From CP2-2F sp034432555 (GTDB lineage Bacteria; Chloroflexota; Anaerolineae; Aggregatilineales; UBA2796), in contig DAOUBW010000013.1 of NCBI GenBank assembly GCA_034432555.1, forward strand, positions 1 to 64,000: DNA of 64,000 nt, read 5' to 3'. Shown here one piece after another: positions 42,625 to 50,693 of this stretch. How positions within the stretch are numbered: position 1 is the stretch's first letter; every line of letters begins with the position of its first letter. The notes under the pieces are model-generated. The model did no database searches. It had not been told where the DNA came from and saw only the letters and a program-made list of their open reading frames with translations. The position numbers and the translations under genes are program-made.

Positions 42625-44061
42625 ATGCGAGAGCGAATCTTCAGCCTAGAGACGGAATACGGCGTGTCTTTTCTTTCTGAAAAAGGCACCAGCGACCCAA
42701 CCAAAGAAACGCTCGTTAGTGCGCTGCGCCATGCCCTTACAGAGGTAGTCGGGCTAAGTGATAGCATGTATATCGCCAACGGTGCCAAGTTCTATCACGA
42801 CGTTGGTCATGCTGAGTGGGCGCACCCGGAATGTCGCAGCGCACGCGAGATCGCGCTCTATGACAAGGCTGCCGATGCGCTGATGGCGATGCTGCTGCCC
42901 ACCGCACAGGAATCATTGCGTGTGGATGGCTTTCGCGGACGGTTTCTCATCGTCAAAAACAATGTAGATGTTCACGGCAACACCTACGGCTGCCATGAAA
43001 ACTACATGGCAGAGCGCGAGACGGCATGGCTCGATCATGAGGACTATCTGCGCCTTTCGATTCGCTACCTTGTGCCATTCTTGGCAACGCGCCTGATCCT
43101 CTGCGCGCCGGGACGGGTTGGCTTAGGGCGGCGCGGCGAGCAAGGCTTTGCCTTTCAGCTTGGGCAGCGCGCCGATTTTATGAATGCCGTCGTCTCGCGG
43201 GATACACGCGATATGCGCGGTTTGTTCAATCTGGGGCGTGAAAATGAGCCGTTCAGCGAAGGCGGCTACCGTCGCCTGCACCTGATCTTGGGCGATGCCT
43301 GCATGTCGGGCTATGGCACCTTCCTGAAGGTTGGCACTTTTGGCTTGCTGCTGCGCCTGTTGGAAGACCTTGAGATCGGCGCGATCCCGCATCTGAAAGA
43401 CCCTGTGCGCGCCATGTACGCCGTCTCCCGCGATCCAAGCTGCACAGCCCTGCTGCCGCTTTACGATGGGCGCCAAATGACGGCAATTGATATTCAACGC
43501 CTTTACCTGGGGCAGGTATTGCGCTATGCTGAACGCCACCCAACCTCTGACGAGGAGCGCGAACTGATCGGGCTGTGGGCAGAGACGCTTGACGCTTTGC
43601 AGAGCGCACCCTCACGGTTGTTCGGCAAAATTGACTGGATCACCAAGAAAAGCGTGCTAGATCGCCTGTTGGCGACCAGCGGGCTAAGTTGGGATACGCC
43701 TGATCTGGATAAACATCCCATCCGCTATAAGCTGCAAGAGCTGGACATTCAATACCATAACGTTGATCCTGCTCAAAGCCTGTTCTACAAACTGCTGCGA
43801 AACCAACAGGGTGCTGATGCGCTGGACACTTTATGGGACGTTGAATCGGTGCGAATAGCGCAGGCTGCGCCGCCGCCTTACACTCGTGCGCGAGTGCGCG
43901 GCGAGGTGATCGCCTCTGCGCGGCGGACGAGTGGGCGTGTGGAGGTGAAAAATTGGAACGAGGTGCGCGTCGGCGGGCAGCGGGTGGAGCTGCACGATCC
44001 ATTCACCTTTTTCTCGCCCGATACCTATGCCTTGCTGAACGATGGCAAACTATCTAGCTGA
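42625..44061 (+). CDS. pafA: Pup ligase PafA
   Basis: 478 residues, the usual PafA length. FSLETEYGVSF gives the metal-binding Glu9 and Glu11; NGAKFYHDVGHAEWAHPEC carries the catalytic Asp59 in the DVG context of PafA. KNNVDVHGNTYGCHENYM and RRLHLILGDACMSGYGTFLKVGT follow. PafA phosphorylates the terminal Glu of Pup and joins it to substrate lysines. The stretch after DVG (GHAEWAHPEC) differs from the common GSHPEYATAEC, mirroring the unusual Pup end. GAGGGAG lies upstream. It is paired with dop and pup and continues into the HEAT/RING/E1/E2 genes with an 17-base gap. Confidence 0.9.
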   Translation: MRERIFSLETEYGVSFLSEKGTSDPTKETLVSALRHALTEVVGLSDSMYIANGAKFYHDVGHAEWAHPECRSAREIALYDKAADALMAMLLPTAQESLRVDGFRGRFLIVKNNVDVHGNTYGCHENYMAERETAWLDHEDYLRLSIRYLVPFLATRLILCAPGRVGLGRRGEQGFAFQLGQRADFMNAVVSRDTRDMRGLFNLGRENEPFSEGGYRRLHLILGDACMSGYGTFLKVGTFGLLLRLLEDLEIGAIPHLKDPVRAMYAVSRDPSCTALLPLYDGRQMTAIDIQRLYLGQVLRYAERHPTSDEERELIGLWAETLDALQSAPSRLFGKIDWITKKSVLDRLLATSGLSWDTPDLDKHPIRYKLQELDIQYHNVDPAQSLFYKLLRNQQGADALDTLWDVESVRIAQAAPPPYTRARVRGEVIASARRTSGRVEVKNWNEVRVGGQRVELHDPFTFFSPDTYALLNDGKLSS

Positions 44062-44078
44062 GCTTTGAGAGGTGCGCT

Positions 44079-44840
44079 GTGACCGACCGCCCAACACTGC
44101 CCAATCCAGAGGACGCGCCACCAGAGAGTCAACGCGGTGGCGCCGATCCAATGGAATGGCTGCAATCACTTGCCTGCCGCCAGTCCCAAACGCCCGCTGA
44201 ACCACGTGAGGAAGGGACATCGGCTGAGGCTGCGCCAGCACGCTTTTCCACGCCGCCGTCTTTTGGCACGCGCCCACTTGGCAACCCGCCTTCGCCCGCC
44301 GCCGAGACGCCCGAAAATACGCCGCCGCGCCCCTTTGGTCTGTTTGGTGGCTTGTTTAGGCAGCGACCTACACCGCGCCCAAACACGGACTCACACAGCG
44401 TGCAGGATCAGGATGCTGCCGCCGAAATGCTGGCGCATCTGACCCAAACCCTGCAAAACTATGGGCAGCACAGCTCAGCTATCCTGCGGCACGCCCTCAG
44501 CGGCTTGGGCAAAGTGGGCAGTCCAGACGCGCATTTGGGCTTGGTGGCACATTTTCTCGGTTCATCATGGGAACAATCCGTGCGCTTGGCGGCGGTCGGT
44601 GCGCTTGGCAGCTTGGGCAGTGAAACAGCCATAGATACGCTGATCGGTTTACTGAACGATCCCGATATTGTCATCCGCTGGGAAGCGCAAGAGGCACTCG
44701 ACAAGTTGTTGACTGCACCTGAAGATCAGCTTGAGCCGCCCTTGAAAAAGGCGGAAACGCCGACCGCTGCGCCGCAAGCAGAGGGCGACTCCAGTGGTGA
44801 TGTGATCTCCTCTTTCGCCGATGAGGATATTCCTTTCTAG
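44079..44840 (+). CDS. Pro-rich protein with C-terminal HEAT-like repeats
   Basis: 253 residues, GTG start after GAGAGG. The first 110 residues are Pro, Glu and Ala-rich and probably disordered, with a short PRPFGLFGGLFRQRPTPRP stretch. Residues 110-215 form two to three HEAT-like repeats (LGKVGSPDAHLGLVAHFLG, AAVGALGSLGSETAIDTLIG, NDPDIVIRWEAQEALDKLL). The acidic tail ends DEDIPF. HEAT repeats bind proteins; in this position the protein may be an adaptor for the ATPase, the Pup enzymes or the E1/E2 pair. This is inference from the operon only. There is no enzymatic motif. Confidence 0.75.
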   Translation: MTDRPTLPNPEDAPPESQRGGADPMEWLQSLACRQSQTPAEPREEGTSAEAAPARFSTPPSFGTRPLGNPPSPAAETPENTPPRPFGLFGGLFRQRPTPRPNTDSHSVQDQDAAAEMLAHLTQTLQNYGQHSSAILRHALSGLGKVGSPDAHLGLVAHFLGSSWEQSVRLAAVGALGSLGSETAIDTLIGLLNDPDIVIRWEAQEALDKLLTAPEDQLEPPLKKAETPTAAPQAEGDSSGDVISSFADEDIPF

Positions 44841-44859
44841 CGTGGTATGAGGTGTTGCA

Positions 44860-45660
44860 ATGCCTGTCCTAACCTTTCAAAACGCTGATGGCACGCTCGG
44901 CGAATACACCTTCTCGGATGCTGATCCTGTGCTGCTGCGCGTTGCCGAGAACGGCGGCACACGCTTTGGGGTTGGCGAAGGCAAACCACAGGCGATCATC
45001 ACCCGTGCCAAAGTTTACCAAGTGCCGCTGCTGGTCAACCTGCGCGGCGATCCGCGTGTGCGGGTGAACGGACGCCGCGTGGTCGGTCTGCGCGTGCTGC
45101 GGCAGGGCAACCGCCTGCAAATTGGCGATATGGAGATGCTCTTTTGGGAGATGACCTTGCAAGAGGTCGCCGTTGGGTCAGCCCTAATCGGCAAACGCTG
45201 CCCGATCTGTCGGCTGGACTACCGCACAGGCGACGAGGTGGTCATTTGCCCGCGTTGCGGCGTGCCACACCACAAAGAGTGCTGGTTCGAGCATGAATTC
45301 TGCTCTAATCCCGGTTGCCTGTATCCGATTCGCGCTACGCTCAAACGCTTGCTGGCAGGGCGCGGCATCCTGATCGAGCAGCTTGCCGCCAACAGCCCTG
45401 TTGTCACACAGGGCAAGCGCTGCTCGGCTGGCACGCCCGGCGTAGATGCACAGCCCTTTCAGGCGGGGCAGTACGTGGCATACTGCCCAAATGCGGCGTG
45501 CGGCGCAGCCTTTCACCTTGAATGTTGGGTGAGTTTGGGCAACTGCCCTGCTTGCGGCAAATATGACGTGAGCAAGCTATTGCGCTCCGTGTTCATGCCT
45601 AACACGCTGCCCTATCTGGGCGAGGAAAGCGGTGAGTTTGACGAGGAAGCGGCGTCATGA
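44860..45660 (+). CDS. FHA-like plus double RING-like zinc protein (candidate E3)
   Basis: 266 residues. Residues 1-100 look FHA-like (VRVNGRRVVGLRVLRQGNRL then IGDMEMLFWEM). Next come two treble-clef, RING-like zinc sites. The first uses CPIC (114, 117), CPRC (130, 133), His138, Cys141, Cys148 and Cys153. The second uses Cys188, Cys209, Cys214, His219, Cys222, Cys229 and Cys232 and lacks one ligand of the first pair. Both carry an H-x2-CW element. RING proteins recruit an E2; with E1 and E2 genes directly downstream, an E3 role is the natural reading. Its last four bases (ATGA) are the start of the E1 gene. Confidence 0.8.
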   Translation: MPVLTFQNADGTLGEYTFSDADPVLLRVAENGGTRFGVGEGKPQAIITRAKVYQVPLLVNLRGDPRVRVNGRRVVGLRVLRQGNRLQIGDMEMLFWEMTLQEVAVGSALIGKRCPICRLDYRTGDEVVICPRCGVPHHKECWFEHEFCSNPGCLYPIRATLKRLLAGRGILIEQLAANSPVVTQGKRCSAGTPGVDAQPFQAGQYVAYCPNAACGAAFHLECWVSLGNCPACGKYDVSKLLRSVFMPNTLPYLGEESGEFDEEAAS

Positions 45661-46895
45661 GCGACCTGATCGAATTCACTGAGGGCGACGGACTGATTGA
45701 GATCAGCGCGCCCAGTGCCGACCGCTACGCCGCGCTCAAGCTGATTGATTGGTGGGATCACGCCAAACTGCGGAACGCCAAAGTGATGGTGGTGGGTGCT
45801 GGCGCGCTTGGCAACGAAGTGCTGAAAAACCTTGCTTTGTTGGGCGTTGGGCATATCCTTCTGGCAGATTTTGACAGCGTGGAGGCGGCGAACCTCTCGC
45901 GTTCGGTGCTGTATCGCGCTGAGGACAGCGGCAAGCGCAAGGTAGAGGTTGCCGCAGCACGCCTGCGCGAGATCAACCCTGATGTGCGCGTGGCAACCTT
46001 TCACGGCGATATTACGCAAGCGCTTGGGCAAGGCGTTTACCGCCGCGTGGATGTCGTGATCGGTTGTTTGGATAACCGTGCGGCGCGCCTTGCCGTCAAC
46101 CGTGCCTGCTGGCGCTATGGCGTGGCGTGGATTGATGGCGCCATTGAGGTGCTGATGGGCATCGCCCGCGTCTTTGTGCCTGATCAAGGCGCCTGCTATG
46201 AATGCACTATGACTGAGGCAGATTATGATTTGGTCAATGTGCGCTACCGCTGCCCGCTGCTGCGCCCTGAAGATTTGCAGGACGGCAGGCAGCCAACCAC
46301 ACCCACCAGTGCTTCCATCGTGGCGGCGTGGCAGGTGCAAGAGGCTGTGAAACTGCTGCATGGCATGGCAGTGCCAGCCGGCAAGGGCATTTATGTGAAC
46401 GGACACACCTACAGCACAGCGCTGCTGACCTACACCGAGCGCGAGGATTGTTTCAGCCATAATCAGGTGCGTGCGCTTGTTACAGAGCTACCTCTGCGCG
46501 CTGCCGATTTAACGGTTGGCGGCTTCCACGCGGCAGTTGCACCGCTGCTTTCCGCTGAAGGTGCTGAGAACGCTGCCTTGCTGCCCGAATTAGAGATCGT
46601 CAGCCGTTTTTACTGCCCTGCGTGCGACGTGATCACGCCTGTTTACCGCCCTTACGACGCTGTGATGCCCGACGGCGCAACCTGCCCAACATGCGGTGTG
46701 CCGCGCCTGCCCAGCATCCTTAGTCGGCTGGCGCTTAGCGCTGAATCGCCTGCCGCTGCTGTGCCGCTGACTCAGCTTGGTGTGCCAGCGTTGGCAGTGC
46801 TGCAAGTGGCAGCCAGCGTGCAAGGTGCAGAGCGTATTTTCTGGTTTGAGCTAAGCGCTGATGCCGACGCACAATTTGCTGCGTGGTCTCGTTGA
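45657..46895 (+). CDS. ThiF/E1-like ubiquitin-activating enzyme
   Basis: 412 residues. VMVVGAGALGNEVLKNLAL holds the nucleotide loop (Gly47, 49, 52), followed by LLADFDSVEAANLSR (Asp71, Asp73, Arg82) and CLDNRAAR (Asp139), the E1 adenylation signature. CYEC (180, 183) starts a zinc site. RYRCPLLRP offers the catalytic cysteine Cys199, followed by QPTTPTSASIVAAWQVQEAVKLLHG, a crossover loop typical of E1s that pair with an E2, not of MoeB or ThiF. A second ribbon, CPAC (320, 323) and CPTC (343, 346), and an extra C-terminal domain follow. It should adenylate a beta-grasp protein and pass it to the E2. That protein is not encoded nearby. Confidence 0.88.
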   Translation: MSDLIEFTEGDGLIEISAPSADRYAALKLIDWWDHAKLRNAKVMVVGAGALGNEVLKNLALLGVGHILLADFDSVEAANLSRSVLYRAEDSGKRKVEVAAARLREINPDVRVATFHGDITQALGQGVYRRVDVVIGCLDNRAARLAVNRACWRYGVAWIDGAIEVLMGIARVFVPDQGACYECTMTEADYDLVNVRYRCPLLRPEDLQDGRQPTTPTSASIVAAWQVQEAVKLLHGMAVPAGKGIYVNGHTYSTALLTYTEREDCFSHNQVRALVTELPLRAADLTVGGFHAAVAPLLSAEGAENAALLPELEIVSRFYCPACDVITPVYRPYDAVMPDGATCPTCGVPRLPSILSRLALSAESPAAAVPLTQLGVPALAVLQVAASVQGAERIFWFELSADADAQFAAWSR

Positions 46896-46922
46896 GTAGA
46901 AGCAAAAGAGGTAAACCGTACA

Positions 46923-47651
46923 ATGCCAAGCTATACCGACCGCCGCAATAACCGTTTGAAGCACGAATTTGAGCGCATTCAGTCCGTGCGTGGGCAAAAA
47001 AGCCTGATCGAGGTCTACTGCGCTGACCTGAGCGCTGACGAGGCAAGCGCCTATCTGGGACGTGCTATGACGCGCCAAGAGTTCAACCAAACCATTAACG
47101 ACGGTCTGCGCGGCTTCATGACGCCCGAACAGTTCACGCAAAAATTCCCGAATCAGCCGCCAGAGAAATACTTGTTGGTCTTTAACTGCCTTGGGCTACG
47201 CCAAGATCAGGCGGGTGCCATTGTGGAGACGACCAACCACGCAATGGAAGTCATCTTCAACGTGGATTACCCCGTCAAGCCGCCGCGCTTTGTATGGCTG
47301 ACGCCGATTTGGCACCCAAACATCTACGCGCCGTTCATCTGCAACGCCGATCTCGCCTTCCCGATCTCTGCCACACTCGATCAGATCGCGGTGATGACGG
47401 CGCGCATGGTGCAGTATCGCCACTACAACATGGATGATCCGCTTGCTATGACGCACAATGTGGTGGCATGGTTGAAGGCACAGCCCGAAAGCCGCTTTCC
47501 TGTGGATGCGCGGGATGTGCTAAGCGGTGAAATACCCAGCACGCCATTGGTCATGCGGCGTGTGGGCGGCTTTGTGGAATGGGTGGACGGCACGCCTGCT
47601 GAAGGCTCAGAGGCGCTCGGCAACCTGATCGAATTGGTGGATAGCGAGTAA
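46923..47651 (+). CDS. E2-like (UBC-fold) conjugating enzyme
   Basis: 242 residues. A first helix (NRLKHEFERIQS) as in eukaryotic E2s, then NVDYPVKPPRFVWLTPIWHPNIYAPFIC: the YPxxPP turn, HPN at 131-133 and the candidate active Cys140 seven residues after the Asn. A following segment (LDQIAVMTARMVQYRHYNMDDPLAMTHNVVAWLK) matches the two C-terminal helices of E2s, including an NxDDPL. The last 55 residues are an extension with short strands. This is one of the most eukaryote-like E2 signatures I can read in bacterial DNA. It starts 27 bases after the E1 gene and so acts with it. Confidence 0.9.
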   Translation: MPSYTDRRNNRLKHEFERIQSVRGQKSLIEVYCADLSADEASAYLGRAMTRQEFNQTINDGLRGFMTPEQFTQKFPNQPPEKYLLVFNCLGLRQDQAGAIVETTNHAMEVIFNVDYPVKPPRFVWLTPIWHPNIYAPFICNADLAFPISATLDQIAVMTARMVQYRHYNMDDPLAMTHNVVAWLKAQPESRFPVDARDVLSGEIPSTPLVMRRVGGFVEWVDGTPAEGSEALGNLIELVDSE

Positions 47652-47657
47652 GCACCT

Positions 47658-48530
47658 ATGGATGAGTCACAGCCGATCAGTGCCGCACTCTTTGCGCTGG
47701 CAACACACGGTTGGCAAGTCAGCGCCTCCGAGCAAGGCTGGCAGCTTCAGCGCGAGGGCTACACACTCTACGTCGGCATGAATACGCGCTGGCTGTATTT
47801 CACGCTGCCCGTGCCACAAACGCAGCCTTCAGCGCACTATTTGCAGGCGGCGCGGCGGCTGTACCTGTGCAAATATGCCTGCGATCGGCAAGGGCAGTTG
47901 CTGCTGCAAGCAGAGCTGCCGTTGGCAGAGCTAGAGCGCACCTATATCCGCATGACTGTAGAGGCGATCTGGCGGGCAGCCATCCAGCACGATCAACCGT
48001 TTCCGCCTTCCCAAGCTGCCGCCGGTGCCGAAACGCTGGAATACTTTCCGCGCCATGCGCTGGATACGTATTTTAAGGCGCTGAAACACGAGGGCTGGGG
48101 CTTCCGCAAGCCGCTCAGCTTGAATGATTATCACTTTCACTACAAGGCAGCCGAACGTCCCTTTGAGGTCTACCTTGCCTTCAATGCGGCGTGGGCATAT
48201 TGGCAAGTGCCAATCCTTGATGCGGCGGTAGCGGCGGTGTGGTGGCAGGCGGGACAGCACGAGGCGCTCAGCCGCTATCTGCTGGCGGTGAACGAACAGC
48301 TTTATTGGGCGCGCTTTGTGCTGGATGAAGAAGGGCGTGTGGTGCTGCTGTTGGATATGCCGCTCACGCTTTTCACCTTAGAGCGCTTTCGTTTGAGTGG
48401 GCAGGCAGTGGCACAATACGCTGCCGACTACGCCTACGAAGTGCAGATCATGGCAGATTTAGGGCGCGATGCTGCGCTGGCGCGCTTGCTCACGACGGAT
48501 TCTGGCGAAAAACTGGAGTTTCACAACTGA
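47658..48530 (+). CDS. Tandem YbjN/secretion-chaperone-like protein
   Basis: 290 residues made of two similar halves. Each begins with LxxHGWxxS or ALKHEGWGF and continues with GYTLYVGMNTRWLYFTLPV and ERPFEVYLAFNAAWAYWQVPI, then a long helix and ARFVLDEEGRVVLLLDMPL. This strand-helix pattern matches the YbjN / type III secretion chaperone fold. Such proteins bind partly folded partners. It starts 6 bases after the E2 stop and is the last gene of the run, so it may present substrates or hold the modifier. Function not established. Confidence 0.68.
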   Translation: MDESQPISAALFALATHGWQVSASEQGWQLQREGYTLYVGMNTRWLYFTLPVPQTQPSAHYLQAARRLYLCKYACDRQGQLLLQAELPLAELERTYIRMTVEAIWRAAIQHDQPFPPSQAAAGAETLEYFPRHALDTYFKALKHEGWGFRKPLSLNDYHFHYKAAERPFEVYLAFNAAWAYWQVPILDAAVAAVWWQAGQHEALSRYLLAVNEQLYWARFVLDEEGRVVLLLDMPLTLFTLERFRLSGQAVAQYAADYAYEVQIMADLGRDAALARLLTTDSGEKLEFHN

Positions 48531-48658
48531 GCGCTTAAGTGGTCATGCACTGGGTGCGTCAGCAAGCGGAACACTCACCTGATCTGCCCTAGCTACACCT
48601 GCCCAAATGCGCTAGACTCGGTCCGACAAATTGGAACGCACACGGAGCAGTGTTTGCC

Positions 48659-49744
48659 ATGCCCTATGGTCGCAAGATCACGCCTAAGCCCCTTACGCCC
48701 AACCTGACCGTTCAGGCGTTGGTGGATAACTATTTCAGTGCCTATAACGCCGCACGCCTGCGCGAGGCGTGCCACGTCCTCACCCAGAAAATCTTTCAGC
48801 CCGAAGTGACCGTTGCCCTGACCATCACCGGCGCGTTGACGCCAACCGGCATGGGCTACTCAACCGTTGTGCCACTCATCGAAAGCGGTTTGGTAGATTG
48901 GATCATCAGCACCGGTGCGAACCTCTACCACGATATCCACTTTTCGCTTGGCTTTGAGCTGTTCAATACCACACCTAATACCAACGATCTGCAATTGCGC
49001 GATCAACACATCATCCGCATTTACGACATTTTGTTTGACCAAAAAGTGCTGCTTGAATCGGATGCCTTTTTACGGCGTGTGATGGTGGCACCTGAATTCC
49101 AGCGGCGGATGGGAACTGCCGAAATGCACTACTTGCTCGGCAAATATGTGCGCGCCATTGAGGATGAACTCGGTGTGGCGCATCGCTCGATTCTCAGCGC
49201 TGCCTATGCCAACGGCGTGCCGATTTACACCTCTAGCCCTGGTGACTCGACATTGGGCATGAATGTGGCGGCATTGCGGCTGGAAGGCAACGCGCTGCAA
49301 ATGGATGTCGAACATGACGTGAACGAGACAGCAGCCATTGTCTACGACGCGAAGGCAAGCGGCGGACGCAGCGCTGTGATCATCCTTGGCGGCGGCAGCC
49401 CGAAAAACTTTGCCCTGCAAACCGAGCCGCAAATCCAAGAGATTTTGGGCATTCCCGAAGCAGGGCATGATTATTTTGTGCAATTCACCGACGCACGCCC
49501 TGATACGGGCGGCTTGAGCGGCGCAACGCCCTCAGAGGCGATGACGTGGGGCAAAATTGATCCCGACCAACTGCCCGATAGCATCGTTTGCTATGCCGAT
49601 TCGACCATCGCTTTCCCGATTGCGGCTGCCTACGCGCTCAGCGCGGGCGCGCACCGCCCTTTGAAACGCCTCTACGAACGGCGTGAGGCGCTGCTAGAGC
49701 GCCTGATCGCCGCCTATGAAAAGCACAAGCCCATCGGCGCGTGA
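48659..49744 (+). CDS. Deoxyhypusine-synthase-like protein
   Basis: 361 residues. TGALTPTGMGYSTVVPLIESGLVDWIISTGANLYHDIHF is the NAD-binding region of deoxyhypusine synthases and VIILGGGSPKNFAL contains Lys249 at the place of the spermidine-linked catalytic lysine (GGGxxKH in eukaryotes). Bacteria have no eIF5A, and bacterial relatives include homospermidine-synthase-like enzymes; the true product is therefore unclear. ATG 48659 is chosen because GGAG lies 11 bases upstream, in place of a GTG at 48650. The sugar kinase start follows 7 bases after the stop. Confidence 0.85.
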   Translation: MPYGRKITPKPLTPNLTVQALVDNYFSAYNAARLREACHVLTQKIFQPEVTVALTITGALTPTGMGYSTVVPLIESGLVDWIISTGANLYHDIHFSLGFELFNTTPNTNDLQLRDQHIIRIYDILFDQKVLLESDAFLRRVMVAPEFQRRMGTAEMHYLLGKYVRAIEDELGVAHRSILSAAYANGVPIYTSSPGDSTLGMNVAALRLEGNALQMDVEHDVNETAAIVYDAKASGGRSAVIILGGGSPKNFALQTEPQIQEILGIPEAGHDYFVQFTDARPDTGGLSGATPSEAMTWGKIDPDQLPDSIVCYADSTIAFPIAAAYALSAGAHRPLKRLYERREALLERLIAAYEKHKPIGA

Positions 49745-49751
49745 GGCAGCC

Positions 49752-50693
49752 ATGTTTGACGTGGTAACACTCGGCGAGGCGCTCATAGATATGGTGGCGA
49801 CGGCGCGCAACGTCTCGCTCTACGAGGCGCCCGCCTTTGAGCCAAAGCCCGGCGGCGCACCGACTAATGTGGCAGTCGGTGTGGCGCGCTTGGGCAAACG
49901 TGCCGCTTTTGTGGGCAAGGTTGGGCAGGATGCCTTTGGGCAAGGCTTACGCGCCCTGCTGGAACGCGAAGGTGTGGACGTGCGCGGTATGCTGCCAGAC
50001 TCGGCACGCCTGACGACGCTCGCTTTTGTCTCGCTCTCGGATGACGGTGATCCGTCCTTCGCCTTTTTTGAAGGCGCCCACGCTGCACTCACACCTGATG
50101 ATCTGCCCGCAGCCGTGATCGAGTCAACCTACCTGTTCCATTGCGGATCGGTCTCGCTAGTCAGTGAGCCATCGCGCAGTGCGACGTTGGCTGCCATTCA
50201 GCGCGCTAAGGCGGGCGGCGCGCTCTTTTCCTATGATATTAACTGGCGTCCTGCCTTGTGGCGCACCGCCGATACAACGCTTGCCGCTGCGCCGCTGGCA
50301 CAGGCAGACGTGATCAAGCTGAGCGAAAGCGAACTTGCCCTGCTAACAGGCAGCCGTGAGGTTGAATCGGCGCTGCGCGGCTTGCCCTACAGCGCGCCGC
50401 TAATCCTGATCACGCTTGGCGCGCAAGGCTGCACCTACCGCTATAACGGGACGCTCTACCATGCGGCTGCACCAAAGGTAGATCAGGTGGTGGATGCGAC
50501 CGGCGCCGGCGATTCGTTCACGGCGGCATTGTTGGCAGGCTTGTGCGATCTGCGCGATCAAGGCTATGCGCTCACCGCGTTGCCAACCGACCCGTTGGAC
50601 TGGTTGGTGCGGCGTGCTTGCCGTGCTGGCGCCTTGGCGACTCAGGTGCGCGGCGCCATTCCTTCGCTGCCATACGCAGCGCAACTAGCCTAA
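49752..50693 (+). CDS. PfkB-family carbohydrate kinase (fructokinase-like)
   Basis: 313 residues. FDVVTLGEALIDMV, GGAPTNVAVGVARLG and the C-terminal DATGAGDSFTAAL (catalytic base Asp254) are the PfkB signatures. The arrangement GGAPTNVA is usual in fructokinases. It phosphorylates a sugar or related alcohol with ATP in the cytosol. ATG 49752 follows GTGAGG; an in-frame ATG at 49716 inside the upstream gene would add twelve residues. Its end overlaps the convergent oxidoreductase gene by 9 bases. Confidence 0.9.
   Translation: MFDVVTLGEALIDMVATARNVSLYEAPAFEPKPGGAPTNVAVGVARLGKRAAFVGKVGQDAFGQGLRALLEREGVDVRGMLPDSARLTTLAFVSLSDDGDPSFAFFEGAHAALTPDDLPAAVIESTYLFHCGSVSLVSEPSRSATLAAIQRAKAGGALFSYDINWRPALWRTADTTLAAAPLAQADVIKLSESELALLTGSREVESALRGLPYSAPLILITLGAQGCTYRYNGTLYHAAAPKVDQVVDATGAGDSFTAALLAGLCDLRDQGYALTALPTDPLDWLVRRACRAGALATQVRGAIPSLPYAAQLA

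Noticed and set aside
45612..46460. A 282-codon minus-strand frame opposite the E1 gene, checked as a possible missing modifier
   Set aside because: Cys/His-rich shadow with no beta-grasp pattern and no Gly-Gly end; fully antisense to conserved E1 motifs.
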